Shown piece by piece: positions 37,480 to 50,929 of a DNA stretch of 64,000 nt (position 1 is the stretch's first letter; each line of letters begins with the position of its first letter). Under the pieces are notes generated by a model. It did no database searches. It saw only the letters and a list, made by a program, of their open reading frames with translations, and had not been told where the DNA came from. The position numbers and the translations under genes were made by a program. Source of the stretch: Cucumis sativus (lineage: Eukaryota; Streptophyta; Magnoliopsida; Cucurbitales; Cucurbitaceae); the NCBI RefSeq assembly GCF_000004075.3, contig NC_026658.2:5270001-5334000 (forward strand), given 5' to 3'.

Positions 37480-39050
37480 CTTCTCATCCTATGGTAACTC
37501 GGGCCAAGGAAAGCATTTTCAAACCTAAAGCTCTTATGTATACTTTCACCACGGATTGGTCGTTAACAGAGCCAACAAGAATTTAGGATGCTTTGGCTAT
37601 TCCTTCTTGAAAACAAGATATGGATGAAGAGTATGCTTCTCTTGTGAATAATAAAATGTGGCATCTTGTGCCATCCTCTCCAAATCTGAATGTTATTGGT
37701 AGCAAATGGGTATTTTGAATAAAAAGAAACTCTGATGGTACCGTCCAACGATATAAGGCTCATCTAGTAGCCAAGGGGTTTCACCAAAATCCTGGAGTTG
37801 ATTTCTTCGAAACTTTCAGTCCAGGGATTACAGCCTCAACTATTGGCGTTGACCTCAGCTTAGCAGTTTCAAAAGGATGGTCCTACAACAGTTGAATTTT
37901 CACAATGCTTTCCTCAATGGCTATTTAGAGGAGGATGTATATATGATGCAACCCCCGGTATGTTAACTCTACTTTTCCCAACCATGTCTGCAAATTAGAT
38001 AAAGCCATATATGGCCTAAAACAAGAACCTCGGGCTTGGAATGCTGCTCTTTCAAGTGAACTTCTTCACCTTGACTTTGTTAATTCAAGATCTGACTCTT
38101 CTTTGTTTATATTCAAGAATCACAATTCTGTTATATTGTTTCTGGTATATGTAGATGATGTTATAGTCATTGGGAATAAATCTGCTATGATTGATAGATT
38201 GATCAAATCTCTTGATGCTAAGTTTGCCTTAAAAGATCTTGGTCCTTTACACTATTTTCCTTGGATTTTAGATTCACTATCTTGAGTCTAGATTTATTGT
38301 GAATCAAGGACAATATGTTGATGATCTATTGCATAAGCTTCAACTTACCAATTTAAAACTAACCCCTTCTCCAAGTATCTTAGGCAAACACATCTATCTC
38401 TTACTGATGATACACCTCTTGCAAACCCTTTTATCTATCAGAGTACCTTTGGAGCACTTCAATACCTCACACGGATGTTCATTGGCAAGCTGTTAAGCGA
38501 GTACTCCGTTATATAAGTGGTACCAAAGACTATGGCCTTCTATTCCAACCCAACACTGACCTTTCTATTACTGCATTCTCCGATGCTAATTGGGCCTTTA
38601 ATATTGTTGATCGAAACTCAGTAGCTGCCTATTGTGTGTTTGCTGGCAACAATTTAGTTTCATGGTCATCCAAGAAACAGAGTGCAGTGGCTCGCTCAAG
38701 CACATAATTTGAATATCGAGCATTAGCTCATGCTAGTTCATAAATTATTTGGCTCACACACTTGCTTTCCAAACTTGGTATCTCTAATACCACTAAACCT
38801 ATTTTATGGTGTGATAATTTAAGTGCAGGAGCTCTAGCAACCAATCCAGTTTTTCATGCCATAACCAAGCACATTGAAATTGATGTGCACTTTATTTGTG
38901 ACCAAGTTATTCGTGGAGCACTTAAAGTTCGGTATATACCATCTGCAGATCAACTAGCTGACTGCCTTACAAAATCCTTAACTCACTCTCATTTTCAGTG
39001 TTTAAGGTCCAAACTCGGTATGATTGACTTGGCGTCTTGTTTGAAAGGGA
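37480..39050 (+). pseudogene. Copia reverse transcriptase-RNase H remains
   Basis: It begins with MVTRAKESIFKPKALM (about 37,492), then the RT block [15 protein letters not shown] and KAIYGLKQ-PRAWN. The catalytic LVYVDDVIVIG lies at about 38,141-38,175. The RNase H part includes AFSDANWA (about 38,575), SWSSKKQSAVARSS and the C-terminal WCDNLSAGALATNP...HIEIDVHFI to about 39,040. Numerous stops and frameshifts show it is dead. Together with the 35-37.4 kb remains it could be one decayed element or two joined ones. Confidence 0.85.
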
Positions 39051-39310
39051 ATATTAGAGAAAAAGAACACATTAGCAGTACACATACTTTGCCAGCACAC
39101 CTCAACACACCTAAATCATTCTTCATCACTTGTATTACTTTCATTGGTGGTGTAATTATTATTATTTTATTCTTTTCCTTTCTTTTAGGGTTTCTCGTTG
39201 TATAAATTTACTGCCTACATTTATGGAAATATAGAAAAGAGAGAATCGATTTCTCACAAATACTCTTATCTTCACTCTTTATTTTGGAAGATAGGGTGCA
39301 CTTAATCATT
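39045..39310 (+). mobile_element. Polypurine tract and partial 3' LTR of the Copia element
   Basis: A purine-rich GAAAGGGAATATTAGAG stretch follows the end of RNase H directly, where the polypurine tract and 3' LTR of Copia elements lie. The following AT-rich stretch contains a TATAAATTT motif. No matching 5' copy was seen, so the assignment rests on position. Confidence 0.4.
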
Positions 39311-40102
39311 TTTCAATAACTATAATATTGCTTGGTTGGATTTCCTTTTTTGTTTTTCTAAAAAAAACTTTATTTTATTTGGTTTGCCAATTGAGAAGTT
39401 GAGTGGAAAATCTTCAAATATTGTTAACATTAACCTTTGATTACATTGGAGATAGTTGGGATGTGATGGTTGTTTTATAGTTGTTCGTAGCAAAACCCAA
39501 CCCCAGATGTTGGTTCTTTCTGTTCCTTTGTCTATATGTTTGTGCAATTGCAAGTTGGTTGTGGTTTTCATTGTGTTTATTTGAATGATTGTATTCCAAA
39601 TGTGCTGGTGTTGTTAACATATTTATATTGAATCACATGAATAATTTTATCCATTAGTTGATACATTATTTAAGGATTATAACACTACTATTCTTGCTTA
39701 TGAATAGACAAACATTTATTTTGCTTATACGACAGACTACCTATAAGTTGCACATAATCATCTTCTACTATCTAATGGGGAAGAATTTTTTTTTTATCTA
39801 TTTACCCTTTATCATGCAAGTGGGGTTACACAAACCTACTCATATGCCCTTTTCCCACAAACACAATTTAGAAGATCAATTTGTTCGATTTTTTTGGTCT
39901 ACCTTATTCACCCGTAATTGAAATCAAGTTGGACATGTCATTTATTTATTTATATAATCACTAACTGCATTGATAATGTTCAAAACGCAAACATCAGAGT
40001 GTGTGCAAACAAAGCCCTTTTCAGCATCCGAACAGAAGCAAACATATACAAAACACTACAAATAAAAGCTTCAAGAGGGTAGCTTCAGCAGTTTGGGTTT
40101 AG
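39311..40102. other. Intergenic DNA 3' of a GST gene
   Basis: No gene seen. The part near 40,102 is the likely 3' untranslated region of the minus-strand GST. Confidence 0.6.
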
Positions 40103-41885
<1,783 letters not shown>

Positions 41886-41889
41886 ATTG

Positions 41890-42150
41890 AAAGAAAGAAC
41901 GTTGGGAGATAGGACATCTTTCGACGCAACAATTGGAGTGTCAGAATATATAGTATCTCTCGATGCACAACTAAAGTGTCAGAATTTGTTTGAAAACTCC
42001 TAACACTGTGTTGAAAGGTGTCGGGAGATGGAGGCCAACTTCTGACAACACTAGTAAGGAGTTAGAAGTTGTTTGAAAAATCTCAACACACATTAAACTA
42101 CATTGGGAATTTGCCTTTAAAATCCCTCCTTCAATTTGTATTTCACACAT
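41890..42150. repeat. CACTA-like subterminal motif cluster
   Basis: TTTCGACGCAACA, TCTCGATGC, GTGTCGGGAGATGGAGGCC and similar motifs recur through this stretch, matching the motif set at 1-260. No terminal CACTA is seen, so this is probably a truncated element. Confidence 0.35.
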
Positions 42151-42235
42151 CTACGAAAGGAGGAAAATTTTTAGGGCTTTCTTTTCCGTCCATCGTCGAA
42201 ATCACTTTGTTCCAAGTAAGTGATGGAAACGATAG

Positions 42236-42960
42236 ATATGCGCAGCAGAATTAGGATCAAATTTTTACTCTAATTGCAACTAAACAAATTTAGTAATTAA
42301 CATGCATAAAAAAACCGAAAATAACATAGATAGAGTTAAAAGAAAAACTTACCATTGAAGTTTTTCTTCTCTTGTATTCTCTTTACGAATTTGAAGTCAG
42401 CACAACCACTAGAGTTTACTCGCTATTCTCCGAACTTGGAACCGAGTTGTGAGACTAAAAAATGGTGGAGGAAATAGAGAGAGATGATATCCTTTGGAGG
42501 AACCTAACCTTTTATTTATTTTTTTGATGTTAAGATTCTCACATGAAAAGAGTTATTGGTTTTATTTTGTAATTTTCAATTACAAAATTAATTTTCAATT
42601 TCAAATCCAAGAGTCATTTCACCTTTGAATAAAACTTGTTTACAAGCAAACTACATGCAAGAGCTTCCTTATCTCACCACATGACGTTCTTAGTGGGGTA
42701 GGTGTCTTGCATGCAATAAGCCACTTGCATATCACATGCAAGTGATAAGCTTGTCAAATCTCAATAAATGTTATTATTTAATTTAGTAGGACAATATGGT
42801 AATTCAACACATTTAAATCAAATTCAAAGTTTGACTTTTTCAAGTCCAAAGTCAACATTTTGACTTTTAACTATTTTGTTCGTCTTGACTAATTTCAACC
42901 TCTCAAGTATGAATCCGTATTCATTTCTCCAAAATTCAAATCAAATTTTAGAATAAGTTC
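42236..42960. repeat. Second, shorter copy of the 371-3,010 dispersed repeat
   Basis: It starts at a CGCAGCAGAA motif and ends with a segment (42,830-42,960) that parallels 1,740-1,870, at roughly three-quarters identity by eye. Orientation is the same as the first copy. It is shorter because internal sequence or one end is missing. Confidence 0.5.
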
Positions 42961-45154
42961 CTATTATATCATTAATATACATCTTCAAAATGAATAGAAA
43001 AGTTCATCGAAAGGATGGAAATAAGAACATTTTAGAGATATTATAACAATTTCACATGCATAAGCTCATCAAAGCAACCGGTCTAAGAAACAAACAATAG
43101 TGCGCAGAAAATACAGTGTTGAAGCTCAACTCATGGCAAACAACATTTAATATACCTTGTGCCTTCTATACCATACCTCAACTCCAAGGTAATCAACAGT
43201 CTTGAAACTCTATTTATGCACCAATCTCAGTGTTGAAACTCTCATATCTCTTTGGAACAAGCTCATGAGTTACAAGACATCATATAGTGCGTAGAAAATA
43301 CAAAAACAAATGTGGTGCCTCCAAGTTACACAAAAACAAAATAATTAAATACCAATTTTAACAAGAAGAAAAGAAAATTTCATAGATTAAACAAAGAGAA
43401 AACTTACCACAAAGATTGGTGTTGAATGAAGTAGCGGCGAAGCTCCTATCTAATGCTTTACAATATGCCTCCTGCAAAATGAATTTTGGCTACATCAATA
43501 AAATGGAAGTAAAAAACATGTTCAAATGCAGACAAAGGGACTTTTTAACTAACAAAAATTCCAATATTCAATCATGGAAACAAGAAACGAACTATTCACA
43601 ATATGGTTGAGATGACAGGTAGTATTGTTTAACAACAAATGATTTACTCAATAAAACTCCAAAGGAAATGTTGCACAAGTAGAAATGAGTAGTTAGCATG
43701 TAAAGTAGAGACACTTAATGGAGAATGCACGATCACTCCACATACTACCAAGGATGAAAAATGTGAAATGTTGAATTGCAGTGCTGGTAGACAATCAAAG
43801 TAAACTTAGTTAGAAAAAAGAAACAAACTATCCAAAGACAATCAAAACAACTACCCGGCCTAATTAAAATTTTCAATACCTTAAAGTTGGTTAATTAAAA
43901 AAAAAAAATTACTTTTCCTTTTAACTTGGTACAACGAGGCATAGAGTAACTTGACAACATTCTTCTTGACAAATAACTAAAGCACCTATTTCATTTAAGA
44001 TTTAGCAAGAATTAAAATTCTCATTTCATAAAAATCTATGTTCAAAAGTCCAAAACAATTCCATCAAAAAAACAGTGACTTAAAATAAAAGGTAAAGAAG
44101 ACACTACATCAGAAAGTGAAAATTTCTTACAAGTGCTTATTAGTATAAGTAATTATGCAATAACAAGTAAAATGAGTAAATAACTAAAAGGTACCATAAT
44201 CTCTTCTTCAACAAGCAAACACCAGATGAGACCAACATGTCAAAGAATAGTAAAGTGTTTGTACACACACCAATCAAAGGTAGAATGTGAAGCTTGTATA
44301 GTATTGTAGCTTGTATAATATTGGCAGCTAACCTTAGTGATTGAGAACTTGCAAGGCCACCTCAATGATTGTCACTAAACCCCAAACTATGCTATCAACA
44401 ATATTAAAGCATACTTCATTTGCACTTCTCCCCAAAACAAATATATGAAACAATATTTACCAAGATTGGGATAATGAACTCAGTAGCAAGTTAAGAAAAA
44501 CTCAGGCATGGTTATTTCACCTATTACTGAAATATCACATTTTAAATTTTTTCCTTCATAGCTCATATTGAACCCCAAAAATAAAAAATTTAAAAGACAA
44601 CTCCCTTCGTCTCTTCTAATGTTAGACAATTGAAAGGCAAATGAGCAACCAAACAGCATAAAATACATGCCTCTTCATCATGAATAACATTTCAATTGCA
44701 TATTGAGTGAGAAACACTTCTTAATTAAGTTGACAAAAAATGAAAAAGAACTGGCAATTAGTGAAGCCGCAATAGATTCTCATGGTCTAAGAATTCATAT
44801 GATCATTTAAGAAAGAAAATGCAAAACCTGATTCTAATAACTAATATAGAAACCACGAAGAAAAGCACAAACCATGATCCAAAAAGACTAAAGAAACAAG
44901 CCTCAATAATGCTAAAAAAACATGTAATTTTAACACTAAATCTCCTATAGATCGACAAGCAACACTCGAGAGAAAAGAAAAACACTCGACAAGCAACACT
45001 AGTGTTTTTCAGTCACAAAAGAAAATTAAAAAAAGCAGAAAACAAACTTTATAGCAAACAGTAAAGGCAAGTACAAACATTTAAAGTCATTATATTTTGT
45101 AGACTACTAGCAATTAGAATTACTTCGTTATTCAAATTTGTTAATTTTATCTAG
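42961..45154. other. Non-coding stretch, possibly the inside of a CACTA element
   Basis: No recognisable coding sequence. As the Ulp1-like fragment and a CACTA 3' terminus follow on the plus strand, part of this may be the decayed body of that element. Its left terminus was not found. Confidence 0.4.
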
Positions 45155-45426
45155 TGTCCTCTACAAGTCGGGAGTACTGAGTCTGGATACTACGTCATGA
45201 GGTATATGAGAGAAATTGTGACTAGTGGAAGCATTGTCATATCCGATGCGGTATGTTATTATATCAAACAATTTCTTTTGTGAGTTAATTGGTTTATTTG
45301 TATAGTGAGTTAATTCATTTAATTTATTTTGCATGTTTATAGATTGATACACGAAGATCATACTCACAGGCAGAACTACACGAGGTGCGAGTTGAGTTAG
45401 CTGACTTTTTGGGTTCGTACATATAA
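45155..45426 (+). pseudogene. C-terminal fragment of a transposon-borne Ulp1-like cysteine protease
   Basis: Two exon-like segments, 45,155-45,250 and 45,343-45,426, are bounded by AG and GT. They read CPLQVGSTESGYYVMRYM and then YSQAELHEVRVELADFLG to a stop. This matches the end of the Ulp1/SENP-type protease domain carried by many plant CACTA and Mutator-like transposons, whose pattern is Q..G..CGYYV. In this copy the catalytic Cys is Ser (TCT at 45,182-45,184). The upstream His and Asp part is not found. It lies just inside the CACTA terminus at 46,208, in the expected orientation. Non-functional. Confidence 0.65.
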
Positions 45427-45906
45427 TTGTGACCAATAATTTATGATTCTGAAGTAGGAAATTTTTTGTTGTGGCGCTGCTTATGATCTGAAACTTTATG
45501 TATAGAAAATTTAGGTGATAATTCTTTTGAAGTGTTTATATGGGGAGGAGGGGGAGGGGGTTGATTGGTATACTTTTGATTAGATTTATTATAGGTATCC
45601 GCTTTTGTGGCTTTCTAAGTTGAGTTGGATTCATGACAATCTAATAGAATATTCATATCTATGTAAAGTCATGAAATATTCATATTTATGTAAAGTCTTG
45701 GAACTGATTGTATATGATATATGGAGAATGATTTTATATATTTATATATGTTCGAGTTTTGAAACTATATTTGATGAATACCGTTGATCATATATATATA
45801 TTTATGAAACTGTTGTTGGACAATTGTACAAGACTATTAGATCAGCACAATACACGAACAAAAATATAATTCAATTACAATTTTTTTTCAAAAAAATTGA
45901 AACATG

Positions 45907-46208
45907 CTTGACGGTTTTAAAATGTCATAAACAATTGCATTCTTGACGGTTTTAAAATGTCATAAACAAGGGCATTCTTGACGGGTTTAAAATGTCATAA
46001 ACAAGTCCATTATTGACGGTTTTAAAATGTCATGAAAATATGTATATTTGATGTTTATAAAACGTCAACGTTCTCCATTCTTGACGGTTGATAAAACGTC
46101 AAGTACTTTGGCTTTCTTGACACTGGCTTCAACGACGTTTTTAAAACCGTCAAGAATAGGGTCTCTTGACAGTTTAAAAACGTCAAGAGAGCCTGTTTTT
46201 GTAGTAGT
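45907..46208 (+). mobile_element. 3' terminal region of a CACTA transposon with 35-bp subterminal repeats
   Basis: The end reads GTTTTTGTAGTAGTG, the inverse of CACTACTACAAAAAC, at 46,194-46,208. Inside it, four units of exactly 35 bp begin at 45,907, 45,942, 45,977 and 46,012. Each carries TTGACGGTTTTAAAATGTCA, an imperfect palindrome (TTGAC...GTCA). From 46,048 to 46,200 the same TTGACG/CGTCAA motif continues in inverted pairs. In CACTA elements such subterminal repeats bind the element's DNA-binding protein. The opposite (left) terminus is not visible. Confidence 0.75.
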
Positions 46209-47639
46209 GACTAAATATCCTACCCATCTCAATTTCATATAGGAACTCAAGTTTAGCAAGTACACTATCATCAAGGAACTTACTTGCATCCACCTTGAGG
46301 AATAAAACAAACAACTTCATGTCCATTGGGATGAACAAAAACACTAAGAAGATCGCAATGAAATACTCCAAAATTTAATCTTTTGAAACTTTGAGTAGAG
46401 AGCAATTAGAGAGCTTATGATGAAGAAAATAATTGTAATCCAAAGAAACAACAATAATCCATAAAGTTTCTTGCATAGTTTGAGGGAACCTTTATTGAAT
46501 CAAGGATTTTGCATATTTGACATAGTAATGGATTGAACATTAATTCATGATTCAAATCCTTGAACACTAATTTACTAACCTAGCATAAACGATCTCTAAG
46601 TAATGGTTGTAAAGAAACATAAAAAACCACCATTTATACCAGAGGAAAAAATCTGATTTTTCCTGTAAGAAAAAAACAAACTCTGAAAAATTTACTTTGT
46701 ACATCTCCAAACAACCAAATTGGCAAATGGAAACAACTCACTTATTCAGTTTCTTTAAGCAGAAGAAGACCTTTCTATTTCTTCAAGTTCTTCATAAAAA
46801 AAGCTTCGCTTCCTTAAAAACCATTTCAATTAACTATCTCTAACAATCCCCTCAAGTGTACTTGTGGTTTAACTTAGTGCAACCATATTATTCAAACTCT
46901 TGCAATATTATTGAGCTGAAAGATATCCATACTCAATTAAGCAACATGCCAAAACATGCAAATTATATTTAACAATTGAAACCATACCAAAACGAATTGC
47001 AGCTCTAAGGATTAGAACTTCTTAACTCTATTGCTCAAATGCTACCAACGAGCAGCTCTCGTAATCCCCTATGCTAAAAAACCTTGCCTCACGAACCCCA
47101 CATCATTTATCTAGTGTCGATTTGACAAAGAGGTTACCCTGAAGAAACTTGGTGGCAACATGCGTCTTATGGTGTGCTATGAGGGTTGCGATGGCGTGCA
47201 GCGTGTGCCGAGGGGTTGCGGTGTGCTACGAGGGGTTGCAACGGCGTGCACGATGAAGTCAAGGCAAGGCGTATGGTAAAGATGAAATCGAGAGGGTGGG
47301 GGTGGGAAGGACATTGGATAAACGAGGGAAATTTTAGGGAAGGGGAAAAGGGGGAAATGAAAAAGGTTTTTTTTTTTCTTTTATAAAAAGAGGTGGAAAT
47401 GTTGGTTTTTAGGAAATGTGGTAAAAAGAAATTAAAGAATATATATTTAATAAATTGTTGAATGAAAAGTTGGAGGAAAATTGAAGGCAAGGATGAAATT
47501 TTGAAGTTTTAGAAACGTTTAAGCTTTTTTTTGAGAAAAAAAAGGAAATTTGGAGGTATGGAGAAATAAAGAAAAGGAAAATTTGGGAATATATTTTGTT
47601 TGAGAGAAAAGGAAAATTCTTATTTTGAATTAGGTAATT
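46209..47639. other. Unassigned DNA between two CACTA termini
   Basis: No gene supported. It includes a G-rich stretch at about 47,180-47,360 with recurring GAGGGGTTGC and GGCGTGCA motifs. It may be the interior of the element whose end is at 47,832. Confidence 0.4.
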
Positions 47640-47832
47640 TTTTACATTTATAAAATGTCAAGTAAATAAAACTGTACTTGACACTTTTAACGTTTCAAGT
47701 TTTGAAAAAATGATGATTTTTTCTAGTTTTTTTGTTATTTTTGACATGTTTTCATTTTATTTGACAGTTTTATTAAAAATTGTCAAGTATTTCAAACATG
47801 CCGGCGTCAAGTAATCATATTTTTATAGTAGT
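47640..47832 (+). mobile_element. Second CACTA terminus, same orientation
   Basis: TTTTTATAGTAGTG ends at about 47,832. Inside it are ATGTCAAGT, ACTTGACAC, TTTGACAG and TTGTCAAGT motifs, a diverged version of the subterminal repeats at 45.9-46.2 kb. It abuts a Gypsy gag fragment directly. The opposite terminus was not found. Confidence 0.65.
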
Positions 47833-47839
47833 GTTTGCA

Positions 47840-48170
47840 TACCGCGATAGCTTGGTATACTTTCTCTCATAATTAGCTACAAAGAGTGATCCTTGTTCCA
47901 ATCTTAGAAGCTCATCTCTCTTTGCTTCACAATAAGTACTAGGGTAGTACTTATCTTTGAAAATGCTCTTGAATATCTCCTAGTCCAAGGCATGTGCATC
48001 GTGTTTCGTTACTATAGAATGGACTTTTCTACCATCCCCTCTACTTCTTTATGCAAAAGGAATTTAGCCAATCTAACATTCCTCTCTTCTGGGTAGCTCA
48101 TAACCTCAAAACACTTTTCCCACAGTGAAGGCTCGAGTGTCTATGGGAGAAGGTTCAGTTCAACCTGTTC
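47840..48170 (-). pseudogene. Ty3/Gypsy retrotransposon gag fragment
   Basis: On the minus strand, across a few frameshifts, blocks such as FEVMSYPEERNVRLAKFLL, KEVEGM and then KDKYYPSTYCEAKRDELLRL, QGSLFVANYERKYTKLSRYA are read. This is the Retrotrans_gag domain of plant Gypsy elements. It stops exactly where the CACTA terminus begins, so the CACTA element inserted here or the two were joined later. Confidence 0.75.
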
Positions 48171-48174
48171 TATA

Positions 48175-48764
48175 TGTTAAATTATGGATATGTATAGGAG
48201 GAGCTAGTATGCAATAGCTATACCTGGTTTTAAATGATTAAGGAATTTATGAATTGTTTCTAAAGCTTTATTATATCAAGTTTATAATGATTTATACATT
48301 TAATGTTGAGCATTGAGAATAACTATTTGGAAAGGATGTTTGAGAAAAACATTACTCACAAGACATTTTTAGCTCATATTTTCAAATGTTTTTTCACTTT
48401 CCAGGTATTGATCATGTTTCCCTGAGCTAAGCATATTACTGTCACATTGACCAGTTTTATAAGGGAATTTGTAAAGTTATTATGTTATAAAGTAGTGTTG
48501 TGGGTAATGAAAACTGAATGTATTGGAAGTCTAATCTTGTCAAAACCTTTGTAAGTACTTTGTTTTAAAAGTTAAATATATAAGATGGGTTGCACTTGAA
48601 CTTTCTTTTCTGAAAAACGAATTATAAAGCTTCTATTAAGTTTTAAATAAGGATTTTAAGGGTTAAGGTCAACAAGTATCTATCGTTAAAACAAAAGACG
48701 GTATCAGTTGACTTCACACGATTGCTTGGGTCGAGAGTAGGTAGTCCGGAAATGGGGTGTGACA
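48175..48764 (-). mobile_element. Probable Gypsy LTR, minus orientation
   Basis: Read on the minus strand it starts TGTCACACCCC at 48,764, a common start of plant Gypsy LTRs, and runs toward the gag fragment at 48,170. The end near 48,175 is approximate; the usual primer binding site and gag start are missing between them, so there is a deletion. Confidence 0.45.
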
Positions 48765-49682
48765 AGTAAATTGTATTTTTGTAAGTGTACAAATTATATG
48801 CAAAATATGTAACTGCTTTTTTCCTGAGGATTTTTTTTCTTTTCATATTGGGTTTTTTCCTAGTAAGGTTTTAATAAGGCATATTCATATATGTAATTGG
48901 CATATAAAGAGAAATATTATAAATATTATAAAATAGATACTTAATATCCATTATGCTTAGTGTCCTTTCATGCCATGTGTCATTCACCTCCACATCCAAC
49001 AACGTTTGTCATGTGTCTTGAAAATACTGACCTTTAGTGACCATATAATTTACCTCATATTCGTCAAATTATCTATAAATAGTGCCATTTGTTGGAGTTG
49101 TAAGACAGGTATAGTTGAAATATCTAAATAAGTGGGAGAGTGAAATTTTTGTTGAAAATTTTCTAATTTCTTATTTATTTTATTTGTATGTTATATTTAA
49201 TTATTTTAATATTATTTTTCTGGATTTTCGTCCTTCATTTTTCTTAAAAAAACGATATTTTTTTGTTGCAATATTAGGCTGTTTTTGTTTTTATTTTAAA
49301 ATTTAAATTTTTGGTTCTTTTATCCAAATTTCAATGTGAAATGTAAAGACAACAAATCACACCGCTTGAGACGAAGTAATAATTTGAGAAAGAGATTGAA
49401 AAGAGGACAAAAAGAGGGTGAAATTATTTAATAATGCCGTTATTTTATTCATTTTTTACATTGGCTCATAATATATCTCACAACAAAAAAAGAAAGAAAC
49501 AAAGAAAGGAGTGTTGGCAATGACACACATACTTCACGAGGGAAATCCATAGCTTCAAAGCTTATTGGAATCACTCTGCTTCCTGAATTATTCAAACTTT
49601 GTTACTTATACTTATATTATACACACACACTTTTATTCCTTCAAACATACATCATATATAATATTACATTTTTGTTATGATC
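48765..49682. other. Intergenic DNA 3' of the glycine-rich protein gene
   Basis: AT-rich; no gene seen. Confidence 0.6.
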
Positions 49683-50531
49683 TCAGTTTCTGCCTCCTCC
49701 TTTTCCACCCCCGCCCTTCCCGCCGCCTCCTCTCCATACACCGCCGCCGCCGCCTCCACCGAAGCCTCCCCAGCCAGGCGGTGGTCCTGTAGCATACTTC
49801 CCATCTTCATAACTGCCATCGTTGTCCACATGTGCTACATCCTTTGCTGAAACTAAATAAACCCAAAGATTTCATTTACACCACTTTCTGATCTCACCCC
49901 TTTACACATCAGAATTTACAGCACTTTTCTCAATCATATATGGTTATGTAAGCGCTATATTTGGCTCCATCTTCTGTTTTACTTTCCATCCAATTTTAAT
50001 AAGAGCAATGCATCTGATCCCATTCTTCTCTCGGATCACCGTTTTTAAACAAAATATCAGTTGTTGAAAAGAACAAAAACTGCCATGTTACAGTTTTTTA
50101 CTCTCCCTTTGGTATGGGATAGGTTTTTTATTTGGATAGCTACTCCCTCTGTTGTAAAAAATAGGTGCGAACACCGAGTAGTTTTCTTTTAATTATAATC
50201 ACACATACAAAACGGCTCGTTTATTAGGTTGTTGATCGATTAATTATCCCAAAACGTCTCGAAAACTTTTGGTAAAGCTTGATGTGTTCAAAAAATTTAA
50301 CACAAGTCTTGTTCTAATTATAATCTTAATTTTACTTTCATGCAAAACATGCATGGAAATTTCGTAAGTAATTATGTTAAAGTTTCAACACTAAAAACTG
50401 ATAGGAAATACGTCTGTGTTAAATACAATACCTTGTTTCTCATCTTGAGTTGTGTGGATTTGTGTAGCCCATGAGATGACTAAAACAGACAAAAGTAGAA
50501 GACAAAAAAACAGAGAATATTTGGATTTCAT
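49683..50531 (-). CDS. Small glycine-rich secreted protein, two exons (89 aa)
   Basis: Exon 1 is 50,531-50,432 and exon 2 is 49,852-49,683 on the minus strand, joined G|TT across a GT-AG intron of 579 bases. The 89-aa product starts with a basic residue pair and a strongly hydrophobic core (about residues 5-21), a typical signal peptide with a likely cut near ATQIHT. An acidic spacer (DVAHVDNDGSYEDGKY) and PPPGWGGF follow, then a Gly-rich C-terminus with runs of Gly broken by Lys, Arg and Trp (about 60-87). This resembles small cell-wall glycine-rich proteins; a specific role cannot be given. The TATA motif 47 bases upstream of the ATG and clean splice sites support it. The acceptor could alternatively be the CAG 5 bases further in, but that breaks the frame. 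Confidence 0.75.
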
Positions 50532-50577
50532 TTTCACTTTGGATGAAAACCTACTGATTATTATACAAGTATCAGGA

Positions 50578-50584
50578 TTTTATA
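50578..50584 (-). promoter_or_regulatory. TATA box of the glycine-rich protein gene
   Basis: TATAAAA on the minus strand (context CTCTATAAAATCC) lies about 47 bases upstream of the ATG at 50,531. Confidence 0.55.
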
Positions 50585-50929
50585 GAGGGAGACAGCTTCA
50601 AATAGATACGATTTTAAACACATCCATATCATACTCGAATCATATAACATTGTTAAAGCGAGCATAACTAATTAGCATACAAATCATGATCGACCCATAA
50701 TTTTATATCAGAGATAACTTTATATATATAAATTAAAAATTTTAGTTCTTTTAACTCTTAAATTTGTGTCCTCTTAATTTTTACCAAAGAATTTAGAGAT
50801 CCTTAATCAACAGAGGAACCAACAATCTTAGTTCAACGGGTACATTTTTTATATTCAAATATAACAGACATTTTTTTTAGAAAAACTTTCATAAATAGAA
50901 CAAAGAGACAAAATATTTACGGTGTGTGA

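Noticed and set aside
44101..44120. CACTACATCAGAAA as the missing left end of the CACTA element
   Set aside because: It diverges from the known terminus after six bases and lacks the TTGACG subterminal repeats.
47167..47490. 107-codon minus-strand frame and its plus-strand partner at 47,186-47,386
   Set aside because: Low-complexity, G-rich local repeats between two transposon ends; no domain and no splice or promoter support.
49565..49792. Plus-strand Arg/Pro-rich frame
   Set aside because: Shadow of the glycine-rich exon on the minus strand.
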